From Symsagittifera roscoffensis (taxonomy: Eukaryota; Xenacoelomorpha; Acoela; Convolutidae), in assembly GCF_963678635.1 (NCBI RefSeq), contig NC_087067.1, forward strand, positions 25,181,547 through 25,245,546: a stretch of 64,000 nt of DNA, in the 5' to 3' direction. Positions 42,850-54,239 of this stretch are shown here, piece by piece (position 1 is the stretch's first letter; every line of letters begins with the position of its first letter). The notes beneath the pieces are model-generated. The model was given only the letters and a program-made list of their open reading frames with translations, made no database searches and was not told the origin of the DNA. Made by a program: the position numbers and the translations under genes.

Positions 42850-45730
42850 CTTGACAAATGCAATATGTTACTTCCGCAGATCAATTATTAGAGTATGTCT
42901 GTTCACTAACTTCATCAACACTTTGCCATCTGCCTGGCGGCCATAATGGTAATTTTCTTCAAATAGTGAGTTGCTGTATTAACAGAGCTAACTGTGTACC
43001 CTGAAAACATTTAAGTCTTACAGTCGAGTCAGCAATCGGTAGTATACTAAAAGCTTTATATTAATGATACCTATATTATAAATGGTCCTGCGGTTTTTTC
43101 AAAAGTTTCTGAAAATTGGTCCACGATTTTGTTTTTTGACAGTTGAAATTGTTTTCTTTCAGCATTTCATATAAGGTATCAGGTAAGCAGAAACTCAGCA
43201 TTCTAGATGAAAAAAAAACAGTGATCTCGTTTTTCCACGCTAGTTGAAAGGCACAAAAACAAGTCCTACGAGGTTCAGTGATATATCATATGGAGTCTAC
43301 ATGAGTCGTGGGTCTAAATGTTTTCTTGAATTTTTTGAATGATTTGCTTTTTTTTCTGTCATAATGAACGAATTGATTTATCCTTTTTATAGGTTGTAGA
43401 GTTTTTTGAGGATAAAGTTGTTTTTAAATTTTGTTCACACTCAATTTGATTTTCGCGGTTTGGCTTTTGTTTTTTCAAAGTGCATTTCAATTACGTTTGC
43501 TAAAAGAGAGACAAATTACGCTCTCATATAACAAACATACAAATGGCGTGAAAAAAACGCGAATGACTTTGATTCAAAAATGGACTTAAATAATCAGATT
43601 CCCCGGCGGAATAAAATGATAACCTATTCGTCAAATTGGCTTATCGTTAGCGAAAAAAGTGTTAATCATAAACGATTCTTGTTAATCAAAGAGTTTTAAA
43701 GTGATGTTTTTTCTTAGAAACTCAAAAACTCTTTTCCTTGAAACTTTCTTTTCAAAATACTTTTTTTTTGGTTTCCTTGTTTTTTTTTCTAACTGTCTCT
43801 CGGCTATGTTTTTTAAATGTTGTTTGTATGCAACTTTTTAAATCAGCTCTTAGAATGACCTCAGACAGAATTCATGAAATATGTTACCACTGTTTCTTTT
43901 TTGTACCAAGATGTTGATTAAAATGAATGATAAAGTAGGAGTTGTTTTTTGGAGATATATTTTTAGAATTGCCATTTAGAACTACAATCGACAGAACAGC
44001 GGAAATATTTACAAATGGCGTTTAGTGTGAAAACTGTGTGCGGAGACTTAGCGACTGAAGGGCATTTTGCTTTATGCTTCAATTGAGCACATAGCGTTCA
44101 CAGGAAGATATAACCGATAATGTTCATTATAATTGCAAAATTAAAAATTTCTGCTGACAAAAAAGGATATTTTTTGACATTAAAACTTCTGATATCGGAA
44201 AAAGTCGTCAGGCGTTTTTGTTTGCATCCGCCAAATATTTTTTTAATAAAATTTTTTTATTATTTTTGACTTGCTATTGATTGCTGACTTTTTTCGGCTC
44301 GCTGTTTTTTCGTCTTGCCTTGCTAATCCTCAACGCGTCTTGAGGCAATTTAGTAACTATGAAAAAACCTCAAACAGAAAGAAAAAGGGACGATTTCAGG
44401 CAAATTGAAATTTGTCTGCGCTCAATTACAACTGCAGGTCGGATTTGGAGTCTTGTTAAGTTGGGGAAATGTGCATTTGCGTCTTCGCAAAACAGGCAAT
44501 TATCAGATGCAAATTTGACTAATGCCTTATCAGGGGTGAAAACAGTTACCTTACAAAGCTAAATTACAGTCTGTGACTATTTTTGTCGTTAAGTGAAATG
44601 GAACTATTTTTTTTTCATGGTCAATCGATTTGATGCTCAAAAATAGAACATCATTTTCATGGTGCAATGCAGAATAAGGTAGAAATTTTATACAGGGAAA
44701 ATCTATAGAATTTCTAACGGTTTTTCAAAAAATTTAGCCGACAACTGGTTAAAAAAATTTATTTCCACTCTCAAACATTTTATGTGCACAAGCTCGTGCA
44801 GTGCAAGGCTGGATCTGAGATTATTTTGTTATGGATAGAAAGCTTTACTGCAGCTATTTCTATATATAATTATTTCATTTTCGGCTTAAATTTATTTTAA
44901 GTGAAACTAAACTCAAAAAAGGGAACTCAAGTTTGAAAATGTGATCTTATTAATTTTCTCTAACAATATTTCCATTGTACCGATTCGGTTCTGGGTATCA
45001 CTAATGAACGTTTTTTTTTTCTATTCGAGAATTGATTTGACAGTTTTTTACGATATTACAATTCAGCTAAGGGCAAATAGTTTTTCGAGAAAAACGTTAG
45101 AGTAGAAAGTGTGGTTAGGAAATTCTATTTGCTAATGAAGTATCAGTGTCTGTTTTTTTTAGAATTTCCGTCTCTTCAGGTTCATGATCTTCCTGTTTTT
45201 TTTTCAGACCTCGCGTCTGGTTGCAAATCTAATTTTTCCAATAGTTATTACAAATAAGTGTTGAAATATTTACACATGCGTTTTTTTAGATCATGAAATT
45301 AAAGCTACTTGGGTAAGAGATTCTGTTAGACAATGTTAACTTGAAAAAACGTGTGATCCGGTTTGATTAATTGAAGAGAAACCTTAACCACGACGGGGTA
45401 TCATTTTGATAGCACACTCGGTCTGCTAGAATTTTGTATCACTTATGCAAAGTCACCTTGTACTATGTCTCTGTATGTTTTCTGCCTTGTATATTTCAGG
45501 TGGTGAAACTTAATATCTCCAATTTTTTTATGGCAAATTTTTTGACGGCATTTTTTTCTGTTTTTGGTTGAACGGCCGTGTACCCAAATATTGTGGGCTC
45601 AGTGGTCTCTCGGTAGGTGATAATAAAGACTGATTTAATGATGGTGATTGTTTTCCTGAAATTGAACATTCAGCCGAGACAAAGTTTTTAAAATGTAGTC
45701 TTTTAACTTATTGGTTTTCGGCTCATTATT
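42850..45730. other. AT-rich region, no gene seen
   Basis: T-rich with scattered short ORFs (longest 67 codons at 44359-44562), none with recognisable features. No convincing RNA gene is visible. Confidence 0.5.
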
Positions 45731-45964
45731 CTACCTGCCTGTTTGCTATCCCGCGCTTGCATTGTATCGGAAGAATTGCAAAGCCCAGCTTCGCCTCTGT
45801 TCGAATTTTGCTTTCGTCATTCTGACTTTGGATTCAATCTGAAAGGAATAATTGAGTTATAAGGTGAGCTTGCTTCAGACGAGAGTTGGTGATTTGTAAT
45901 CGGGAACAAGAGTTTTTCCGGTAAATAGCTTTTCTTTTTTATGGAATCTCAATAACTTATAAAC

Positions 45965-46047
45965 CCATCTCGTTTGGCCTAATGGCAAAACGTTTACTTT
46001 TATACCTCATATTCTGGAGTTCGAATCCCTGTCCGTCCGTTTTTTTT
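45965..46047 (+). repeat. tRNA-like (SINE-type) element 3
   Basis: Box A TGGCCTAATGG (45975-45985) matches the Pol III consensus at every position. Box B AGTTCGAATCC is at 46018-46028, and a T-run of eight at 46040-46047. The 3' end 'gtccgtccg' parallels 'gggccggacg' in element 4. The acceptor stem does not pair. A 'cttcgcctctgtt' module lies upstream at 45788. Confidence 0.65.
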
Positions 46048-46589
46048 CGATACATATTTGAAATGAATGTTTCTTTTTCTGGAAAAACTTGAATAAACGG
46101 ACTATCAGTTGTCAGCTTACTTTTTGTCGGTCAATTTCCAAAGCATGGAATTTTCTTCTGATTTCAGCAGTTATTATTATAATTGAAAATAGTACTGTAA
46201 TCGGAAGTTCCTTTTTTGGTTATTTGTTTTTTTTTCTGCTTAAATAGTTTCGACTTATATTTGACAAGGGGTCGGTTTTGAAAGGTGTGGGGGCGTCTTC
46301 GAGTTTTAAAACTTGATAGGTCTAATTTTTTCATGGTAATAGGAACTTTCATGGTGATTTTGTTTTCGGCTCAACGAGCATCTACCCAAGTATTTTCGGC
46401 TACCGTTCAGTAAATGGTATTGAATGGTTATTCAACGCTAGTGATTGCCATTCTCGAACCTCGTCGAGACTAACTTATGAAATAAAGTTTTTTTTTCACA
46501 TTTTTTGGTTCAAATTGGTTCTTTTCAAATTAGTGATACCTTGTATCGCAAGTGTTGCCAAGCTCAGCTTCACCTTTGTGATTATTATG

Positions 46590-49540
46590 AAATTTGATAC
46601 ATTTCGTTTTCCTCTTTTTCGTCCTTGGAACGTAAAAATAGATATATTGGGTCTTCATTTAAACCAGAAAAATTTTCCATTGTAGGTGTGTATAAAGATA
46701 CGAAAAACCAGGTTGTTTGAATTCGTTAGATTGCGTTGTTAAACTGACAGACGACAGATGATTGATTGAAGTGTGTGAGATCTGTCATTTATCTCCTTTT
46801 GACAGCAGCTGTTTTGTAAACATATACCACTCTGCTGTTTCAACTCAATTCAACCATTTACTTGGACCAGAATATCTCGAGCTGCTGCTACTAACTGATT
46901 CGCTTTCATTGTTTGTGAATTTAGTGAATAGACATTTGTTACTTGGTGCTTTTGGTAATATGTAGTCGATTAGTTTTGAAGTTACTTTATCTGATGTGAT
47001 CAAAAGATCATATTCTGATTGATGGTGAATATTACAAATCAACTTAGCAGAATTGCGTAGGAGCCGATTTTTTTTCTAATACAATCGTTATTCAAGAAAG
47101 TTCGAAGTTTCTACTGTATTAATTTTGAAAATTTGTATCGATATTAATATTTTCACAAATAAGTTACATATGCTGGAGGTTTTTGCTAAGGTAAGTGAGA
47201 ATGTCGCAATTTTGAGAGGTCAGTTATTTAGATTTTCGAAATCACCAAAAATTTGTTTTTTCCTTCGTTTTGAATTAGTTGTTTTCCTGGTTAACTTATA
47301 AGGGAAACCCGCCTTTGTGGCAGATTTCCCGAATTTCCGCTTTTTTTTCGGTTGGCATGTTTTGATTGGAATTATATGACCGCACAAGATCATTTTATTA
47401 GGAAGTTTCTGTTAGGGGCATTGATATAGGGTTGAACCCCATGTCGTGCATTGAATAGCATGAATGGAGTCAAAGGTCTCAGAAAAATGTCAGGTATATA
47501 TCCAATCATGTGTGTGCTGTGAAACTCAATCACATTTTAGACGGTAAATATACGCTGTCAGTGCGAATCAACATAAACTGACTAAGTGTTTTCACAGCGG
47601 TGTGCGAATCAATTAAGGAGTCGATTTGTTGGTTCTGTAAACTAATAATACTCTGCTCATTAAAAGGTTTTCGATCTGTGAAGGGAACCATTACCAATTG
47701 GTGTTATATTTAGTCTTGTCATTCGCTGCTGTTGTTGTCGAGAATTGTTGTCTTATAAGCTGTTAAGTAGACTGCAATATGGGTCCTTAACGTCTACCTG
47801 CCTTAAGTTGCGCACTTAATTTCATAACATAATTCGACACTCGGGCTTCCCAAAAACAGGTCGATGTAATTGGGTTTGAATAAACAAATATCCTCATTTC
47901 TCAATATTTGGATTGAAGTTGTGCGTTCGATGAGTTGTTGTGTATTAAAGTGACAAGTTGTGGTCTAAGTTGCCGGCCCATTTTGCTTTATGGGATATTT
48001 CTCCCAATCTGTTCTCAGTACTCTGGATTAGAGCGAGTAACATTTCACTCATTGCTGTTTTTGTTACACTCTTGGCTCAAATAGTCTCGTGGCACTCAAA
48101 ATATTATTTGGATTCCGCTGCGATTGTGTCAGCGCTCTACGGGATCCCATAGTATTCTTCCATTGAGAGATACAAACTGCTCTAAAAGAGCTTTTTGTGT
48201 ATTAGTTTGTTAACAATTAGATTGCGAGATTATCCGCTTATCAAATTCTATTACGATATTTCCATTTAATTCACCGCAAAAATACCACCCTCAGATTTGA
48301 GTTCAAAATATCTTTTCGATTATTTCAACGGTACAAAAGATTACCAGGTAAGTTAAATCACCTCAGTTTCAAATCACAGTCAGGTTTCTATTAATTTTAA
48401 AGACTGAAAACAGGTGATTATTTCAGAAAATATTTTAGTCCTAAGTGATTAACGGATCAACACATGATGAATTTAGCAGTTTTATATCAGCTTTGAACTG
48501 CGGTCTGGAGAAAGTAACTTGCTGTGGTTTCCTGTGATGGAGCGAAGTCTCTGAAGTTCCATTTTTTGATCTATTTGATAAATTAAACTTTCCCAGATGA
48601 TTATTTCCGTATGTTGATCATTACATGTGTAGGTGAGGGTCGTTTTCATTGCACATTGAAGCACGTTTGGTTAATTGTTGAAAAAATTGATTTCGAGCTA
48701 TGCGTTAAAAGTTAACCACATTTGGACCTGGAGTTTTTGGTAATAAATCGACTTTGGACTTTTTTCATGAAAAGCAAAGAATACGATTCGGAATTTCTCC
48801 GAGCTCAGTCAGTGTACCATGCTCGAGATATCTTAACTTCTCATTTTAAGTGCTTAATAGGCAAAATTGACTTTATTTTTGAGAGTTTAATAATTTTTGA
48901 GACTATTTTTTAGGTCGTGTGTCATTTTGGTTTTTCGTTTTAAAAAAAAAAGTTGTCTAAATTCGTCCGGTTCCATATTCTGGTTATTTGATTTTCAGAT
49001 TTTTTAAAGTTCAGATTCTTAATTTGTTAATTTTTTTTCTTCCCACTCCTGTGATACTTAGTAATAGAAGTAAACGCTTGAGAGATATTACGAGTTCCCT
49101 TTTTCGATTTCGCCCATTTTTGCGTACAGTTTGATTGTAGTATGTACAAATAACTAGCGCCGCTAAAGAGCAAAAGATGCTGAGGATAGGATATTAATAC
49201 TTGCAATTGTCTTTGTTCAAGATAGGACCGATATTTTGATCATTTTGCCCAGATAAAATCCGACTCTTCGACTAAACTTTTCTGTTTTTTTTTATATAAG
49301 AAAATATCAATGGCATGAGCTTAAAATTTAAAACATGTTTCACCTGCGATCTTTTTTGAATAAAAGTTGAGTATTTATACAAGCAAAGCTTGTGTTATAG
49401 TATGAACTACTTTTTTTCCAACCGAAGTCGCAAATATTGTTGCGAAAAAATGTGTTCATTTTGATCAATAATCAGCTATTAAGTACAGCCAATGCTAAGG
49501 ATATTAACACAGACTATTATGTTACAACTAGCACTTTAGC
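46590..49540. other. AT-rich region, no gene recognised
   Basis: Slightly less T-rich than its neighbours. Donor-like GGTAAGT sites occur (about 47190 and 48353) but I could not link exons into a protein with recognisable sequence. ORFs are all under 70 codons. Confidence 0.4.
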
Positions 49541-49554
49541 TTCAAGGTATCATG

Positions 49555-49632
49555 GATCTGTAGCGTAGAGGTACGGAAGGAGACCCGCAACAAAAAAAGA
49601 GGGTTCGAACCTGGGCAGGGCCGGACGTTTTT
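49555..49632 (+). repeat. tRNA-like (SINE-type) element 4
   Basis: Box A TAGCGTAGAGG (49561-49571) and box B GGTTCGAACCT (49602-49612) both fit Pol III consensus, 30 bp apart. The unit ends gggccggacg followed by five Ts (49628-49632). Acceptor pairing is absent, so this is a tRNA-derived repeat rather than a tRNA gene. Confidence 0.65.
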
Positions 49633-50097
49633 AATGAATTTTTTCGTATACCAGCTAAAATGCGTCCGCTTTATAAATTGAGGCATGTTAGTTGATATAT
49701 ATTTTTTTCAAATTGACAGGTACTGCTAATGCGTCATAATTGGCTTGCTTCATTTAGCATTTATGTAGAATCATAATTGGCGTGCGTCACTGAAGAAATT
49801 TTGTAGACTCAGAGTTTTACTCATTCCATTTTTTCCACTGGCGTTTTCGGGCATATTTTGCTTGTGTATGCGAAGTGCAACTTCCCCTCTGTGTTGAAAT
49901 TTGCCGAGTTAGTATAGTTGTTTCGCTGCTAATTTAGTTCTTTCAACGCGGAATCAGCGAGTTGATCCAACTACACTTGCGAGAGCGAGTGTCTTGTAAT
50001 CGTGAACTAAACGGTTTTCCCGTTAACACTTTTTCTTAGAAATCTGTACGAAATTGAACTTGCTTTATTTTTGAATCTTAATAACTTCCTGGCTCCT

Positions 50098-50172
50098 AAC
50101 CACGTGGTCTTGGGTTATGCGGTTGCCTTTGCATCCTAAGGTCTGGGGCGCGAGTCACGGTCGGACTTTGTT
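50098..50172 (+). repeat. tRNA-like element 5, degenerate
   Basis: gtggtcttgggttatgcgg (imperfect A box from 50105) and ggcgcgagtcac (imperfect B box ~50147), ending in cggtcggacttt. A 'cttcccctctgtg' module and a shared phrase 'cttgtaatcgtgaac' lie 100-220 bp upstream. The phrase has counterparts near 45895 and 54637. Confidence 0.45.
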
Positions 50173-52673
50173 TATACAATATGAATGAATAAAGAAATTG
50201 AACTGCCGAACTTCTGTTTTTCTTATTTTTTTGTCAGCTTACTTTCCAAAGCAGGGATTTTCTTGATTTGAACACAATCTCGGATGTTAAATAAGTTTTT
50301 TGTTTAATGTTTAAAATGGTTTTAGCTTATTTTTGATTTGCTTAAACAATTCATTTTGTCTTTTGAAGGGCGAAAGTGCCTATTGTCTATATATTTAAAT
50401 GCGGGCTTCACTATCTCGCCATATTTAAGCTTTTTCAACGTATTTTTTCGATTTTGCAGTTTGATTTTAGTAGTTATTTCACCGAGTTTGAAATAAGCAG
50501 CCCAAGGGGTAGCGAATTTGGCCTCCAATTTCAAATGCCCAAATCGTTTGTTATTTTTGTGATTTTTTCAAAAGTTTTCAGAAAACTCAAATTACAAAAT
50601 AATTTACAAATTTTGAAGTTCCCAACACTGTAGTTGAGTACTGTCAGAGTACTATCAAGGATTGCGAATCTTGCCTCCAAATATGACTGCTCCATTCTGT
50701 GTAGTTTTCGAGATATGATGTTTTTTGTGATTTTTTCATTTAATTTTTTAAAATTTTTAATTTTTTTTTTGAAAATCTGAAATTCCCAACCCTGTAGTTA
50801 GGTTCTGTCAGATTTTTGTCAAGGATTGCAAATCTTGCCTTGAAATATGACTGCTCAAATCCTTGTAGTTTTCGAGATTTGTTTTTTAATGGTTTTTTAA
50901 TAAAATTTGAAATTCCCATCGCTGTACTTCAATACTGTAAGAGTACTCTCAGCATTTGCAAATCTTGCGTCCAAATGTGACTGCTCAATTATTTAGTTTC
51001 CGAGATGTGACGTTTATGAATTAATTTTAATTTTTTTTCAAGAACTTATTTGATGTTTTATATTTTTCAAAGATATAAAATGCTCAACAAAGTTTTATGG
51101 TTTTTCAAAATTTGAATTAAAAAAACTTTTTTTTGTTTCTAAAATTTTTGTACTTTTTTCTGCAAAATATGAAATTATCAACCCGATAAATGGGACGCTC
51201 ATAGGCAATCACCTTGTCGAGCAAAATGACCGGAATTCAGTTCGCAAACGAATACATCCAGATACTAGATAACAGGCTGGATCATCAGTCTGTGACTACC
51301 AGGTTTATGTAAAACTTGCACATGGTGTGGCGGGACGGTGTACTAGCGTTCTAATTTAAAAGCATTTTTCTTAAACGTTTGTATTAATGCGAAAGTTTTC
51401 ATCTTAATGCAAATCGGGTAAGTCAAATTCTTTTTTTTTGAGAATTAGCTCTTTTTCTAGACGCTTCTGCTCTAAAAAACAATATTGAGAAGATCTATCA
51501 GTAAGGTTCTGTACACTGATTTGTTCAGAAGAATTTATTCCACTTATTGGATCTGCAATGAAAGTGCCTATTGTCTATATATTTAAATGCGGGCTTCACT
51601 ATCTCGCCATATTTAAGCTTTTTCAACGTATTTTTTCGATTTTGCAGTTTGATTTTAGTAGTTATTTCACCGAGTTTGAAATAAGCAGCCCAAGGGGTAG
51701 CGAATTTGGCCTCCAATTTCAAATGCCCAAATCGTTTGTTATTTTTGTGATTTTTTCAAAAGTTTTCAGAAAACTCAAATTACAAAATAATTTACAAATT
51801 TTGAAGTTCCCAACACTGTAGTTGAGTACTGTCAGAGTACTATCAAGGATTGCGAATCTTGCCTCCAAATATGACTGCTCCATTCTGTGTAGTTTTCGAG
51901 ATATGATGTTTTTTGTGATTTTTTCATTTAATTTTTTAAAATTTTTAATTTTTTTTTTGAAAATCTGAAATTCCCAACCCTGTAGTTAGGTTCTGTCAGA
52001 TTTTTGTCAAGGATTGCAAATCTTGCCTTGAAATATGACTGCTCAAATCCTTGTAGTTTTCGAGATTTGTTTTTTAATGGTTTTTTAATAAAATTTGAAA
52101 TTCCCATCGCTGTACTTCAATACTGTAAGAGTACTCTCAGCATTTGCAAATCTTGCGTCCAAATGTGACTGCTCAATTATTTAGTTTCCGAGATGTGACG
52201 TTTATGAATTAATTTTAATTTTTTTTCAAGAACTTATTTGATGTTTTATATTTTTCAAAGATATAAAATGCTCAACAAAGTTTTATGGTTTTTCAAAATT
52301 TGAATTAAAAAAACTTTTTTTTGTTTCTAAAATTTTTGTACTTTTTTCTGCAAAATATGAAATTATCAACCCGATAAATGGGACGCTCATAGGCAATCAC
52401 CTTGTCGAGCAAAATGACCGGAATTCAGTTCGCAAACGAATACATCCAGATACTAGATAACAGGCTGGATCATCAGTCTGTGACTACCAGGTTTATGTAA
52501 AACTTGCACATGGTGTGGCGGGACGGTGTACTAGCGTTCTAATTTAAAAGCATTTTTCTTAAACGTTTGTATTAATGCGAAAGTTTTCATCTTAATGCAA
52601 ATCGGGTAAGTCAAATTCTTTTTTTTTGAGAATTAGCTCTTTTTCTAGACGCTTCTGCTCTAAAAAACAATAT

Positions 52674-52829
52674 TGAGAAGATCTATCAGTAAGGTTCTGT
52701 ACACTGATTTGTTCAGAAGAATTTATTCCACTTATTGGATCTGCAATGAAAATTTACTACAGATCCCAGAAGTGTTAGAAATTCCTCTCAACAAATCAGT
52801 GCACAGAACCTTACTAATAGATCTTCTCA
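52674..52829. repeat. ~155-bp MITE-like inverted-repeat element, copy 1
   Basis: The left arm from 52674 (GAGAAGATCTATCAGTAAGG...) and the right arm ending 52829 (...TACTAATAGATCTTCTCA) are complementary over ~39 bp with about two mismatches. No coding capacity. A duplicate lies at 53900-54055, and a truncated left half at 51486-51559. Confidence 0.75.
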
Positions 52830-53899
52830 TGATTGTTTTTAGCACCTTTAAGTGGCTATAAAACGAGCTATTTATCAAAAAAATGTGAATTTGTTTTAAT
52901 TGTTTTCCTTTAAATGGCTACATTAGAACCGTTTTAATACCCTTTTAGAAACACCACGCCAAAATTGTATATAAACTTGGTTGTCATAGATTGATGATCC
53001 AGCATAGATTGATGATCCACAAATTTTGAAGTTCCCAACACTGTAGTTGAGTACTGTCAGAGTACTATCAAGGATTGCGAATCTTGCCTCCAAATATGAC
53101 TGCTCCATTCTGTGTAGTTTTCGAGATATGATGTTTTTTTGTGATTTTTTCATTTAATTTTTTAAAATTTTTAATTTTTTTTCAAAATCTGAAATTCCCA
53201 ACCATGTAGTTAGGTTCTGTCAGATTTTTGTCAAGGATTGCAAATCTTGCCTTGAAATATGACTGCTCAAATCCTTGTAGTTTTCGAGATTTGTTTTTTA
53301 ATGGTTTTTTAATAAAATTTGAAATTCCCATCGCTGTACTTCAATACTGTAAGAGTACTCTCAGCATTTGCAAATCTTGCGTCCAAATGTGACTGCTCAA
53401 TTATTTAGTTTCCGAGATGTGACGTTTATGAATTAATTTTAATTTTTTTTCAAGAACTTATTTGATGTTTTATATTTTTCAAAGATATAAAATGCTCAAC
53501 AAAGTTTTATGGTTTTTCAAAATTTGAATTAAAAAAACTTTTTTTTGTTTCTAAAATTTTTGTACTTTTTTCTGCAAAATATGAAATTATCAACCCGATA
53601 AATGGGACGCTCATAGGCAATCACCTTGTCGAGCAAAATGACCGGAATTCAGTTCGCAAACGAATACATCCAGATACTAGATAACAGGCTGGATCATCAG
53701 TCTGTGACTACCAGGTTTATGTAAAACTTGCACATGGTGTGGCGGGACGGTGTACTAGCGTTCTAATTTAAAAGCATTTTTCTTAAACGTTTGTATTAAT
53801 GCGAAAGTTTTCATCTTAATGCAAATCGGGTAAATCAAATTCTCTTTTTTTTTGAGAATTAGCTCTTTTTCTAGACGCTTCTGCTCTAAAAAACAATAT

Positions 53900-54055
53900 T
53901 GAGAAGATCTATCAGTAAGGTTCTGTACACTGATTTGTTCAGAAGAATTTATTCCACTTATTGGATCTGCAATGAAAATTTACTACAGATCCCAGAAGTG
54001 TTAGAAATTCCTCTCAACAAATCAGTGCACAGAACCTTACTAATAGATCTTCTCA
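53900..54055. repeat. ~155-bp MITE-like inverted-repeat element, copy 2
   Basis: Same sequence as 52674-52829, carried along by the 1.2-kb duplication (offset 1226). Confidence 0.75.
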
Positions 54056-54239
54056 TGATTGTTTTTAGCACCTTTAAGTGGCTATAAAACGAGCTATTTA
54101 TCAAAAAAATGTGAATTTGTTTTAATTGTTTTCCTTTAAATGGCTACATTAGAACCGTTTTAATACCCTTTTAGAAACACCACGCCAAAATTGTATATAA
54201 ACTTGGTTGTCATAGATTGATGATCCAGCATGCTATCTA

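Larger units (their letters stand above)
50372..54232 (+). repeat. 1.19/1.23-kb tandem duplication, three copies (third partial)
   Basis: Copy 1 is 50372-51559 and copy 2 is 51560-52747 (offset 1188). A third copy begins inside the unit at ~53018 and runs to 54232, sharing 52748-53010 with copy 2 at an offset of 1226. Copies look nearly identical. Each holds three to four diverged monomers of the 34-38 kb satellite (recognisable by atgactgctc and ttttcgagatatg), then a T-rich stretch, then the MITE-like inverted repeat. Confidence 0.9.

Noticed and set aside
46590-49540. Intron-containing host gene
   Set aside because: Donor-like sites exist but no set of exons gives a recognisable protein.
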